Source: Rhodamnia argentea
Lineage: Eukaryota; Streptophyta; Magnoliopsida; Myrtales; Myrtaceae
Reading direction: 5' to 3'
Length of the DNA stretch: 64,000 nt
Assembly (NCBI RefSeq): GCF_020921035.1
Contig: NC_063152.1
Location: 31,433,903 to 31,497,902, forward strand
Position 1 is the stretch's first letter. Each line of letters begins with the position of its first letter. A model generated the notes under the pieces. The model made no database searches. It was not told the origin of the DNA and was given only the letters and a program-made list of their open reading frames with translations. The translations under genes were made by a program, and so were the position numbers. This document shows, piece after piece, positions 24,172 through 36,205 of the stretch.

Positions 24172-27100
24172 CTAGTGTATGCTCAAACAATCTTCATGTG
24201 GATCGATGTATAATCGTTGTCTTCGAGGGCATCCTATGGATAATTCGGTTTCCACGTCCAGTCCCCGTCCTCGAGGAACTTCTTGAGGCTCGGTCACAGA
24301 TTTCAGCGGCTCTAGCTCATCGTTCTGAAACTTAAAACGTCCATGGTAAGATCATAGTTCATAACTTGAAAGTTTCAGGCAGTATCCGCTGGCTAGAAGA
24401 GATTGAGGGATATCACCTTAGCCCGTAACTTTCTGTTCTCGTCCAACAACTTTTTCTCCTGCAATGGATCGCAGAAAGATTTATCACATATGTACTAGAA
24501 ATCAAAAGTCGATGAATCTAGTGAAACCAGCAGAAGCACATGCGATCACAAATGCATGCACATGGATTCACAGTTTAATTACCTTGTGCTTCAGCTGCTC
24601 AGTTTGCCCCTTCAAGATTTGATTCTGCATGAGCTTGCGATGGACGAGTGATTAGTAGAACATCATGTTAATTTGTAGATACTCCATTATCTTTTTTGGG
24701 GGGAAATTGTAGAATCAATACATGAGCGACACAACTAGAGGTGCACCTTGCATGTACCTTTCTTGCCCTAATTCTGCTTAAGCTTCTCTCTAACTGATTC
24801 TGCGTTGATTGTAGCTCCTCGATGGAACACGTATCTAAGACTTCTCCTAAGAGCCGTCTACACAACCATTCGTGCATAATGAAATCAACACGATATCAGA
24901 CTGACTAATAAAAGATTTAACGATTTGCCAAAAACATTACGAAGGAGATCAGTCTTGGACCTTTTCGAAATGTCAAGAAGTTCAATCTTCTTTACCATCA
25001 TGTCTAGAGAGTTTCCCTTCAGATTCTGCATCCAAAAAACAGACACACTTAGCTCCGTTCAACTTGAATGATGTCTCGAGTTTGTTCTCTCTTTGTTGTT
25101 CACATCCTTGAGTGAGAGAAATGAATGCTGTGACGGTCATTGATTGCCAGACAACTATACAAAAACATCATAAGCAAATAGCACAATTACTATTGCATCC
25201 TCTCATAACAGTGAACAGATTATGCCTCATATCTATTGATATTTTTAGAATTGTTTTTCAACAAGCTAGAGCCAGATATTTGTTATCTAGAAATTTCTCA
25301 TCCAAAATTAATTGCAAGTTTAAGAAGAGAAGTCTGCATTGGGATATGACATGTGTAATCCACTTCATTGACGCAAATGACTAGTCGAACTTGTGAGAGT
25401 GGACACAATGTTTTTGCCTGTCTTAAGCAATCTTCCTTTTCGCTGCTAAAACTTCCATGCAAAGTAGGGACCTCGACATTCTGAGAAAAATAGGTAATCG
25501 TCGTAGTCAGGGCAATAATCAATTAGAATATAATTAATCCCGACAAGGGTACTGGTTTAGTTCCCCTAGCTAGCTGTGAACTCTTTTATGAAACTTCAAG
25601 ACATGATGATCAAAGATGGTTAATATTGATGATGACGAGGGATTGATGCTAAGAACATGATCAGTATCAAAAGGCAAACCTGTAAATCATTTTCGGTAGT
25701 TTCTGCACTGGATCCCGGATCCTTTGCTTTCCTCTGATACCGTTCTATTATGTTGCTCATGCTGAAAATCACCATTGCCATATCAGCATTTATATGACTT
25801 GCGTGTCCTAGAGGAAATGACCAGAGCTATAGCAGCCAAATGCTTACTGAAACATATCGAGACAACGATTAACGATACACACGAATACTCTGGTAAACAT
25901 TTACCCTTTGACCTGCTATCAAAGTTCCAAGAAGAAAAGGAAACTTGAAACCGAAAAAAGCATTTGTGCATGGACGTGTTGCTTCATACATCTTGCTTTG
26001 ATACTCAGAAGAAGTTCTTCGATCCAACAAGCTCAGTGGCGAGTCGACTAGAGAGAAATGATTGATGATCTAATCAAACACAACTGAAGGACCAACTTTT
26101 GCACGTTGGCGATTCATAAATTTTAGCACAACCTAACCAAGGAAAGAAGGGGAACTCAATAACTACAGCAAAAAATTAGTCTGATGAAACGGAACTGACT
26201 TCTTACTCTACCGTCATGCTAAAAGTAAAGTGCGCAATTGTTTACTTTAAAAGTTTTAAGTGATTAGAAAGCGGCAATTTATAGTTTAGATATAACTCGA
26301 GAACACCTTTTTCTACCAATTCAGCCATCCTTATTATCGGCACAGGCAGGTTGACTGGAGAACTGGGATTTCTCTTCTCTATGCCTTCATTCCTACCTAA
26401 TCACTCAGTAGTAATTTGACTTTTGAATAAAGGGTGCAAGTTGTGACTAGTACATAAAGACAAATTCTATGTAATCTCGGCTCCTGTTAAAATGATGGAA
26501 ACCATCTTTTACAATGATGAGGCCACAAAGATCCATTTCTTTCGGCTCATATGGTAATTGATGCATTGGCATGAAGATGGAAACATAGGAGGGTTTTGTA
26601 ATAGAAGAATTCAAATCTGAGGAACTTTTTTCTTATCCATTCTTAAATGAATGTCTTCAGCTAGTTTGGTCACCCAAGACACGAGCCTCTAGAACATCAT
26701 ATTCAGCTTTTGATCAATAGATAGGATTCCTAACTTCTTTAAAGAAACATATATAGGTAACTAAATATTCCAAAACTTGGGAGTTCTAAAATATTTGGCG
26801 ACATGTAATAGCAATGATGTGTCACAAGGCTTAGCAAGAACTTGGCCAAATGACTAGTGATTTTCATTGTCAATCTTACTATATAGAGCATGTTAAGGTA
26901 TCCCACACTTTCGACCACAAAAAAAGGCATCCCACAGCGATTGTATAGGACTTTAATGGACCATATATTCATGCTCGCTTATTAACTTAAGTTTTTCTGT
27001 TGAACTTACTAATATAGTATTAGAGTCAAGTTCCGCCCAAGATTTTATTCCCCATGAGAGGCTCCCTATTTCTCATTGCTTGTTTATGAGGTTTCAATGG

Positions 27101-30100
27101 GCTTTATATTAATTCGGCATCTTTTCATCTATCGGTTTAAGCTTTTGGATTGGACATTATGACACGACATAAATAATGCAATAATAGAAATAATTTAAGT
27201 AATCTTTAATAGAGTGCCAAGGTACAAGATATAGGATTGTTAGATTACCAAACATATGATCTCTTTCCAATTGGTTATTAATTCAACACTGAAGCACATT
27301 GCACTCTTATTGTTAGAAACAAGCACTTCTTTCTTTTCAATAACTTAAACTGACAGGTAAAAATAAATTTCTTATCGCGGGTAAATCAATCTTTGGTCAT
27401 GAAACACAGTGTGGATATAACTGCACCAAATCTACAACCACCGCAAGCTAGGAAAATAGGCACAAAAATCATGAATAACAGATACGATAAAGCTGAGATG
27501 AAATGTCAGGATTCAATCCAATACCGCCAACAAGCTCCAATGAAGTGACGTAAAACAAATGTCTACACTATTTCTTAATCGGGTCATCAAATTACACATG
27601 ATAATATATCATGACAAATCTCAAATTAATACACATGTGACAAATTTACTCTAAACTAATTTTTTTACCACAAAAAAATCCAAACTAATACATTTGTGAC
27701 AAATTTCCCCAAACTAATTTTATAACCACCAAAAATCCGAAACCGGTACATTGATGACAATTTGCCCCGATTAGATTATGTTAAATTGGGTTAATATCAC
27801 GAAAAACCCAAACTAGTATACATATAATAAACGAAGGGTAAAAACCCCAGATTAGAACATCCGTCAAATGTCATGTGTCATCCAACTCAATAATTTGATG
27901 GTAAAATTTAACAGAAGTTAACAGATGATAAATTTATCACATGTGCACCAATTTGGGTTGTGGTCAAAAAATTAATTTAAGATTTTTCACGATATTAACC
28001 CTATTATATATTCCATTGTGGTAAGTGCATAAATGTGAAACAAAGAGGAGAACAAGTGTCTTTGCTTTTCTCGAGAGAATAATAAAATTTTTACTAGGAC
28101 TGATTGTACAGTATAGATTTTGTGTATTAAGTACTAGAACTGGGAAATCCTAACTCTTGCTCTTAGTAGCAGATTAGTTTTCCATTAACATTGAGTGCTA
28201 GATCGGCATCCTATCCATGCATACGTTGTCCCGATCTCCGTCACTTAACTTCTAAGAAAATACACAAACTATCAATATGGATTACAAATATTAAGTCCAA
28301 TGAACCACAAAGATCATACAAACAGTAGCCAAAAAAGGGAAAATTGTCCAAAAAACCTTAAATCTATTGCATTTCGTCAATTTAGCCATATATCTTTAAA
28401 TGCTGCAAATTAAATATTCAACTTTTCCACGTTTTGCTAATTAAATTGACCGAAAATTACTGACATAGACACCGACCATCCTATGAGGCCCGGCCGGCTC
28501 TAACAAAGGAAAAGAAAAAAAAGTAAAGAAGAGAAATAGAGAAAAAAGGAAAAATAGAAGTTCAAAAAAATTATCAAAATATTATTAAAAATTAATCACG
28601 TCAGCATTGGCCGTGCCACGTAAGATAGCCAATGTCCACGTCAACAGTTTCCTATCAAAATTGGCTAGATGGACTCAATTGGCAAAACGCGAAAAAGTTT
28701 GACTGAATTAGCAAAAGTGCAACAGGTTTAAAACTTTTTGAACAGTTTTCCCAACTAAAAAATAATACACTTAGTGACCATAAATCCAATCTTTCAGAAT
28801 ATATAGCTCTCTTACAAATCAAGAACTAAGGGAGGCAGATTTGAGGTGATAAAACTCCTCTCACGGTGCACACAATATTGAGAAAGAGATTTACCATCTT
28901 CCTCTACCATAGATGAGAGAATTCTCGGCAAGACCAAGTTTATCTTTGTCAGCAAGTCTTTCCAAGACAAACATTAGACGGAGATAAAAAAAATGTTGGC
29001 TTACATGATTGTCAGTGTAACCAAAATGTATTCGTTGGTAATCATTAGACGGACAAAAATTAAAAATGATGTCATCCAAGCCATGCCCGCCATATTGTGA
29101 GTGGATTCACACATGTGGATGGGGCGATTTGCGTGCATCCGTACGCATAAGTCTAGTCATAAGTTATGCAAATAGCCATTTTATGCAAAATAAAATAAAA
29201 TAACTTAGTTCACGGTTGATTAACCAGAATAGAAGCAATTACATTTCAACGCCTGCAGTAGAAAGTTTTTATTTCATGTCAGCTCCTAGTGCAACTCTAA
29301 AATGGGTGATGACCATGTGTATATAAAGATCTTATTTCCAAGTTGACAATGAAGAAGTGATCCTTTTGCTACAGAAGTTCATACTTTTGAGACAACCGAA
29401 ACGTCCGGCGAGTTAAATTGTGTTCAAATAGATCAAAGTTATGTCAACACAGTGCGGTTTAGAACATATTTTGCAAAACATGATCAACTTGTTCATACAA
29501 ATACCGACTTACCCACCATCAAGAAATCAAAATATTCGCCCTTCATATTGGTATATATTTAGTTACAAGATGAAAATTTACACAGGCCACTATGGTGTTG
29601 ACTGTAAATACTAAATACCATTTGCAAATATAATTTTTTTCTTCCATATGCGAAATAAAAATCTATTTCTATCATTTCGTACTCCAAGCAGCACTGCAGA
29701 GATTATGCAGATCTCAATGTGGGAGCATTTCGACCCCAAAAAAAAATTCTGGGAGCACGGACCAGAAAAAACGGAAAGAAAATTTTACTATATTATACAC
29801 TAATTGCGGTGCAAGACTGTAGCAACAGAAGATAAAGATCTGACTGCAGGGAAGAAAACTAAGAGATAAGATGATAATTACTTGCCTGTTTGGTTAAAGT
29901 CGTAGGCATCTTAGAAACATCACTTAATGACAGTGTCATCCGTACTAAAATCATAACGAACAGAAAGGCACTAATTCCGACCAGAAAACTTAACAAGAAT
30001 TACTGGGTTTTCGTTCATTTCATTGCTTTTTTTTACAGCCATTTCATTGCTTTTTTTTACAGCCAGTCCAGTCATGACTGAAGACAGCACAATCAAGAAA

Positions 30101-30336
30101 CAGCGGATAATCACAGCAAGCGAAAGTAGCAACTGGTTCCATCAACTGAAGTACCTTGAGCTAGAGAACTCGTAAAGCTTTCCCGAAGGAGAGAAGACGA
30201 CGGCGGCAACTTCGGCGTCGCAGAGAACCGAGAGCTCGAAGGCCTTCTTGAGCAGCCCGTTCCGGCGCTTCGAGAAGGTCACCTGCCTGCTCGCGTTGCT
30301 CTCTATCCTCTTCATCTGAGTCTTCCCTCTCACCAT
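24172..30336 (-). CDS. SOC1/AGL42-like MIKC MADS-box transcription factor
   Basis: Nuclear DNA-binding regulator; SOC1-clade proteins promote flowering and control shoot development. Seven exons on the minus strand, 30155-30336, 25680-25761, 24961-25025, 24758-24857, 24583-24624, 24417-24458 and 24172-24324, give 221 residues. The 100-, 42- and 42-nt exons match the usual MIKC pattern. Residues 1-60 are the MADS domain ([32 protein letters not shown], then VLCDAEVA). The K domain carries CSIEELQ and [11 protein letters not shown]. The C-terminal SOC1 motif is present as VETELSIG (195-202). Intron 1 is about 4.4 kb and holds two fold-back repeats. The G-box CACGTGGC at 30836-30843 lies about 500 bp upstream. 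An in-frame upstream extension to 30525 is open but does not belong to the family. Confidence 0.93.
26060..27590. other. Unique part of MADS intron 1
   Basis: AT-rich sequence between exon 2 and the fold-back repeats of intron 1. No extra exon or gene is supported. Confidence 0.4.
27595..28015. mobile_element. Fold-back MITE family 2, copy c, in MADS intron 1
   Basis: It is made of 'acacatgtgacaaatttac' units on the left and 'aatttatcacatgtgcacc' on the right. It ends with 'ttttcacgatattaaccct'. Confidence 0.65.
28335..28755. repeat. Fold-back repeat, family 1 copy e, in MADS intron 1
   Basis: The arms 'aaaccttaaatctattgca' and 'gcaacaggtttaaaactttt' are inverted. The middle carries 'gaccatcctatgaggcc' and its mirror 'cgtgccacgtaagatagcc'. 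Confidence 0.7.
30014..30063. repeat. Short tandem duplication, ~24 bp x 2
   Basis: The unit 'atttcattgcttttttttacag' occurs twice in a row in MADS intron 1, near its donor end. Confidence 0.8.
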
Positions 30337-30894
30337 ATTTCGCTTGTCTCCTCGCGCCGGAGAAACGAGACCGAAAGAAGCAGCCGAAGAGCTCCAAGAA
30401 ACGATCTGCACGATGCCAAAGGAAACGGGGAACCGAGCGAAGGAGGAGGCAGACCGGATCTGCAAGACCCGGATTAGGGTTTCCAGAAATGGAAAAGGAC
30501 AGACGAGAATCTGAACCGGAAACAAGATAAAAGGGCTTGCCGGGTGAAGGGGAGAAGGATCTGATAACCTGTTCTCTACATCATTTACCTCGAAGGAGAT
30601 GAAAAATTTCAGAGACCCAAGGAAGATTAGATCCGAGAAACCCTAAGGGAACATTCTCCTAAATGATTATGAACAAGTGGGTGGATCAAATAAAGAAGGG
30701 CAGAGCTAGGAAATATCTTTCTCCTTTTGGTAAGATCCTGGACTGGAGAAGACAAAAGTAAAAATGGGGGGAGAGAATAAGTCCAAACGGGTGGATGGGC
30801 CCATCGGAATCCGATACCACCTCGTGGTGAGACGACACGTGGCGCTAGGGAGGAGTGGGCCCCGTCTAGCTTTTAAACTCAATATCATGTCGAC
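30337..30894 (-). promoter_or_regulatory. Leader and proximal promoter of the MADS gene
   Basis: Sequence upstream of the MADS ATG is pyrimidine- and GA-mixed, typical of a leader, and includes the G-box CACGTGGC at 30836-30843. No coding signature was seen. Confidence 0.4.
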
Positions 30895-32640
30895 CTTGAA
30901 CATCACGCGTGCGACGCAAGATTGTATAGGACGATTTAGTTCTCCTTTTGAATTAAAAGAGAAAAAAACAAAACGAAACGAAACGAAATTGTCAATCGTG
31001 GTACGACATGACCCATTGATCCATTTTACGTCATATAAAATAATTGAATTGCCCGAACCCCCCAATATTTAACTGTCCATTTATTCAAAAGAAAACTACT
31101 TTTCACAATTGCTTTTCGACTTTTTGATATTTAAACAACAAAAAACTAATTGATGTACAGACCATGCTCTCATAGACTGAAAACAACAAACTTAGAGCGT
31201 GTTCGATAACAATTCTATGTTCAGGAATAATTTTTAAGTATAAATATTTTTTTTCTACTCCGTTCCCGAGAGCAGATAAGTAGGTTTTTTTTCTTCTTCT
31301 TATTTCTATTCCAAATTTGTTTTCAGCCACTAATATGTTTTCGGAAACAGAAAAATGAGCTAATGTTACCAAACAGAAAAATTATAACCTCACGCGTGCG
31401 ATGCAAGATTGTACGACGATTTAGTTTCCTTTCGAATTTTAAAAACAAATTGTCCGTCATGGTTCGACATGACCCATAGTTCCAATTTTTTTTTTTAGGT
31501 CGAAACCCATAGTTCTATTTACGTCGCCTAAAATAATTGACTTGCCCGATCCTCAATGTTATGAAATAATATTTAGGTTGCGTTTGGAAGATCGGATATA
31601 ACTCTGAATATGATAACTTATATCCTATCCAGTATTTGGTGGAACACGAAATCCAGATTTGTCCGGATATAACCTGGATAAAAAAATCTTACGTAGGAGA
31701 TGGGACCCTAGACGTGGGATCGCCCGAGGCTGGGCCTCATCCTCGGCGGTGACCGTGAGCTCGGGTTCCCTTGCATCGATCGATGGCCTTATTGGTAACC
31801 GCTTTGGCTTCTTCAATTAGACCAAATAGATACAATGCAAAGTCAAGGTCTCATTGTATATCTGTAATGAATTTACCTAAAACTATTTTTTTATCGCAGA
31901 AAATCCCAAACCGATACACCTGTGACGAATTTACCTAAACCGATTACTTTGACCACCAAAAACCTCAAACCGATACACATGTGATAAATTTACCCTGTGT
32001 TAATTTTCGTTAAATTGAATTAATATCACGAAAAACTCTAAATTGATATATCTGTGATAAATATAGGGTAAAAATCCTAAACGTGTACATCCAACAATTG
32101 TTACTTGTCATCCAAATCAGTACTTTGATGATAAAATTTAACGAAAACTAACGGACGGTAAATTTATCACAGGTGCATCAATTTGGGGCAAATTTATCAA
32201 AGGTGTACCAGCTTAGGATTTTTGGTGGTTAAAAAAATTGTTTGGGGTAAATTTCTCACGGACATACCAATTTAGATTTTTTTATGGAATTAACTCTAAT
32301 ATTTAACGGTCTATTTGTTTGAAAGAGAACTGTTTTTCACAATTGCTTTTCGACTTTTTGATATTTATACGATGAAATTTTTTTTCATAGACTAAAAACA
32401 ACAAACTCGATGCATGTTCGATAACAATTATGTTTCCAAGAACAATTCCGAGCAGAAATGATTGTTTTCTTTTATGTTTCTAGGAACAAAGAAGTAAAGT
32501 AAATTTTTTTTCTTCCTGTTTTTGTTCCAAATCTCTTACTAACCATTGATATGTTCCCTAAAATGAAAAAATTAATTGATGTTAGCAAACAAATTTCCAT
32601 TCTTTTTCTATTTTCAAAGACAAAATAACAGGAATCGGAG
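30895..32640. repeat. Tandem duplication (A-B, A'-B') split by later insertions
   Basis: Block A (about 30895-31075, 'cacgcgtgcgacgcaagattgta') is followed by block B (31073-31390, 'cacaattgcttttcgacttt'). A' (31388-31572) repeats A, but B' (32315-32640) is displaced by about 740 bp. The insert includes an unidentified segment (31573-31830) and a family 2 fold-back. Confidence 0.75.
31835..32300. mobile_element. Fold-back MITE family 2, copy d
   Basis: It contains 'accgatacacatgtgataa' and 'gaattaatatcacgaaaaac', with mirrored phrases 'tttatcacaggtgcatcaa' to the right. It interrupts the A'-B' duplication. Confidence 0.65.
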
Positions 32641-32837
32641 AAATATAAGCGTTACCAAGCATACTCTTAAATTAAGGAAAAACAATTTTCCTTCTAATAA
32701 GAAAAAAAAAAACTTTTCTTAAACCACCAAATACACGAAAAATAACTATTTTTCTTGAAAATGATTCTCATACAAAATACGTTCTTTTTTTATGAAATTT
32801 TCAGTAAAATAAATGCACCCTAAGCCTAACTAATACA

Positions 32838-33072
32838 GGCTTAGCCTAGTAGTCAAAGTGCTTAACATTGGAAACCAAGTTCGATCCCCAATGACCCATT
32901 TCAATGTAGGCCGCCATAAATTAGTGACCCATTTCAATAGTTTAATGTGGTCCTTACCATAGAGAATGGGCTTGTCTTATTGTTTTATCACCGTAGATTA
33001 AGTTGGTAACAGCGAACATGATCTCGTTGCCTTGTACTTCAATTTTGCAACGAAAGTTTTTTTTTTTTTTTT
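32838..33072 (+). mobile_element. Possible tRNA-derived SINE
   Basis: The head has a box A-like 'TAGCCTAGTAGTC' (about 32842-32855) and, about 35 bp on, a box B-like 'AGTTCGATCCCC'. The unit ends in a T run at about 33058-33072. This is the layout of plant tRNA-related SINEs. No target duplication was verified and the head does not fold as an intact tRNA. Confidence 0.45.
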
Positions 33073-33074
33073 CA

Positions 33075-34175
33075 TAGAGAAAAAACTATAGAAAACCCCA
33101 AATTATTTTTGTTACACCATAAATCCCAAATTTGTATATGCATGACATTTATCCCAAACTTTTTCTACGTGACAACAAAAATCTCAACTTATACTTACGT
33201 GACATATTTACTTTTCGTCAAAATTTCGTTAACAGTGCCGCTTAAAATCTTGTGGCTGCTAAAAAATTATGTCGACATGCCGCTCACATGTCAAAAATAT
33301 GTCAATTCATTGTACGTTTTTCTTTTCTCATTTTCTTTTTCCTTTCTTTTGAGCTACCTCCTTGTTCTGGGGACACTAAGGACACTGGCGATGGTGACGG
33401 TACGGATGGCGGCCATGGCAAGGGCGTGAAGTCTTAAGGAGGAAGGAAAATAATCTTAATAGAGGATAAATATGTGGCGTAGGTAGAGGGGGCCGGTTCA
33501 ACGGAACCGCCGGTTCCGGTTCGAGAACCGGCGGTTCCGGTTCCAAAAAAAGGTGGAACCGGAACCGGCCCTTGAAGAGCCGGTTCCGGTTCCGGGTTTG
33601 GAACCGCCGGTTCGGGCCGGTTCGGTTCCGGTTCTGAACCGCCGGTTCCAAAGCCCAATTACTCTTTTTATCAAACCTACTCCCTCTTTTTTTTTTTTTT
33701 TTTTTTAAACCGGGTTGGAACCGGCCCGGAACCGGCGGTTCCGGGCCGGTTCTCAATTCTGATTTAACGGAACCGGCCCTTGAGGGCCGGTTCCGGTTCC
33801 GGGTTGGAACCGTGGGCCCGGTCAACGGGCCGGTTCCGGGCCGGTCAACGGGCCGGTTCCGGGCCGGTCAACGGGCCGGTTCCGGGCCGGTTCCGGGCCC
33901 ACGGGTCCATTTGGCACCCCCTAGGCGTAGGTCTAAGTTTGAGTATTCTCATATCATAAAATATAAAATTTGGATAAATATCTCACATACATACAAGTTT
34001 AAGGATTTTTGTGTCACATAATTTTTTTAAGTAAATATATCATCCAAGTATAAGTTTTTGGTGATATGTCATACATAAACGAATTTGAGGTTTTTGTTGT
34101 CACAAAAAGAAATTATAGTTAAATATGTCACAGTGAGCAAAGCTTCGGATTTTTTGTATCTTTTACCCTAATTTT
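33075..34175. mobile_element. Fold-back repeat related to family 2, copy e, host of a nested hAT MITE
   Basis: The left arm reads 'aaaccccaaattatttttgt' with 'atgacatttatcccaaac'. The right arm has 'tttgaggtttttgttgtcac' and 'ttttgtatcttttacccta'. A hAT-type MITE at 33484-33923 splits it. Confidence 0.6.
33484..33923. mobile_element. hAT-type MITE with GGTTCCGG-rich palindromic body
   Basis: The 440-bp element has ends TAGAGGGGGCC and GGCACCCCCTA (11 bp, two mismatches). It is flanked by a perfect 8-bp target duplication GGCGTAGG (33476-33483 and 33924-33931), the hallmark of hAT transposition. The body is made almost wholly of GGTTCC/GGAACC units in both orientations, giving many nested hairpins. 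The reading frames it opens are Pro/Arg/Glu-rich artefacts and encode no transposase. Confidence 0.85.
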
Positions 34176-34944
34176 TCCCTCTAGTGCTAAGTTGGATAAA
34201 AACCAGTGACGAGCTACCACATTATTGAATATAGATCACGACCAGTGAGAATGTACCATGTGGCTCAACCATGCTTCGGTGAATTGGTATTGGATGGGTG
34301 GGCTACTCCAAACCGTCCCTCGACTTGCTCCGCGCCATGACTGTGGAGTCCGTCTACAGCATCCGATGCTTTGCGCATGATTAAGTTATTAGTATTGAAC
34401 TCCGATCAACTATAGTTCAGCGTGGAATTCAAATTTGATTTCAGAAGTAGTCAAACTCGAGATTCACTCTATTAAGGTTTTGATGAGCTCAAACTTGGCC
34501 TACTCAACTCGATTATTACAGTCCTTTTGATTTGGTCTTGAAGTGAAACTCGTACAAGAGTATGTAACTGAAGTTATGGAAATTTGCCCATTTGATTAGG
34601 CTGACGAGTTAGTCAAGTCAAAGATCTCAAAAGGTTTTGCCTCATGATTAGCAGGTGCTATGAGTTTCAGAGATTGCACTTTCTATTACCTGTTACTTTT
34701 AATAATCCGGAGGCATGACCATAGTTAACCGGCTATCTCGAGAGGAACTAGGATGGCAACTCATGACCACGCTCCCAACTTAAAATGTAAAAGCACAAAG
34801 TAATTTCGACTACCTTGTTTACAACACCGGTTAAGCTGCAATTGCAATTCACTTCATTTATATTTTCATTTCACTGCTTTTTTTTATCAACAGAAGAGAG
34901 TTTCTTTGCACGTTACTTTATCATTTCAATTCGACAAAAAGATG
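34176..34944. other. Spacer
   Basis: No gene or repeat recognised. A short frame near 34290-34385 (YSKPSLDLLRAMTVESVYS) is open but matches nothing I know. Confidence 0.35.
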
Positions 34945-35535
34945 GCAAAAATTATCAAAAAAGTCATAAACCTATTGCAATTGTGTCAATTCAAACCTAG
35001 ACATTTTTTTTACTGATTTAGTCCTAAACTTTTTACAATTGTGTCAATTTAATCCATCCGCCTAATTTTAAGCGGCCGGTGTTGACACGGACAGCATAAT
35101 ATTTTCTTTTTTCTTTTCTTTTCTTTTTTTCCTTCTTCTTTTTTTTTCCATCTCCTTTCTCTAGCCGACTAGCGAGGTCGGCCTCGCTAGGGTCCGGTAA
35201 AGGCCGACCCGGCCTAGCGAAGGAGAGGCTAAGCCTTGTCGTCATTGGGCAAGGCTCGCCTCGCCAACCCGGATCCGGCAAGGTCCGGCTTCGCCCAACA
35301 CCTTGCCGGATCTAGGCTAGAGGAGGTCACCCTCATGGCTCCTAGCAAGGCCAACCTGGCCAGCCGATCGTCGCCTGCGGTCGATCACCGGACCAGCCGG
35401 AGGAAGAAGATTGAAGAAAAGAAAAAGACAAGAAAAAATTAAAAAAATTAAAAAATAATATATCACCGAACGGCCGGCGCCGGCTAGAATAATTGATGTA
35501 ATTGCAATGGATTTAAAACTTTCTAGTAATTCTTC
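34945..35535. repeat. Fold-back repeat, family 1 copy f
   Basis: The left arm reads 'aaaaaagtcataaacctatt' and 'gatttagtcctaaac'. The GC-rich centre (about 35160-35400) is full of 'gcctcgcc' and 'aaggccgacc' phrases. The right arm is 'gtaattgcaatgg...taaaactt'. Confidence 0.75.
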
Positions 35536-35879
35536 CCAAAAAAGAAGGGGCAACAAAAATCTCTCCACGGTAATAGTTAAACCAAAAGAGTGTCTTTGCC
35601 GCACCCGTTAACAGAAGTCTGATCCTAATTTTAGTTTAAATCACAATGCATTATTTTAGTTTAAACAACAATGCATTTTGTCCAGCAAATGAAGCATTAA
35701 CATACATAACATGCATAAGAAGAGCAAAAGATCGCATGCACATGCAAAAATTAAGACAGAAACAAGGCAAACGTTAGGAGTCAAAAAGACAAAATAATTG
35801 CTCCCCTGCGCAAAGGATGTTCCAAGGATCACACATGAAACACGGTGTCAGTAATATTAAGCATCTCCTTGTCTTTCTG

Positions 35880-36205
35880 GAAGTATAGCACAAATGGCTC
35901 ATGAACTTTCGTCCAATGCGCCATGTCCCCATGTCGTCATTGATTTATTCAATATGATCCTCAAATTTTAATATAATGTTCAATACAATTTCTGAACTTC
36001 TAAACATTTTCATATAATTCATAAATTACATTGAACATTTACTAATAGTTTAGAAACCGCGTAGGACAAATTGAAACTTCAGCAACAATATTAAACACTG
36101 GGCCAAAATTCAGGAATCACATTGCACAAATTGAAAATTCAAGAACGACACTACACACTAGGCCAAAGTTTAAGACCATCTGTGCTATTATCTCTTTCTT
36201 TTTCG
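35880..36205. mobile_element. Fold-back MITE family 3, copy b
   Basis: It starts 'agcacaaatggctcatgaac' and ends 'aaagtttaagaccatctgtg'. The interior repeats 'acattgcacaaattgaaa' and its mirror. It has the same design as the element in expansin intron 1. Confidence 0.65.

Noticed and set aside
25418..25480. A 63-nt in-frame piece in MADS intron 2 ([11 protein letters not shown]...) with a good acceptor that could be a cassette exon
   Set aside because: It would need a GC donor (CAG|GCAAAA) and has no counterpart in MIKC proteins; exons 2 and 3 join correctly without it.
30337..30525. In-frame N-terminal extension of the MADS protein
   Set aside because: MIKC proteins begin at MVRGK; the upstream 63 codons look like leader sequence that happens to be open.
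32838..32905. A functional tRNA gene
   Set aside because: Box A- and box B-like words are present but the sequence does not form a full cloverleaf; a SINE head fits better.
33376..34021. Pro/Arg-rich open frames on both strands
   Set aside because: They arise from the GGTTCC/GGAACC body of the hAT MITE and have no independent coding signal.
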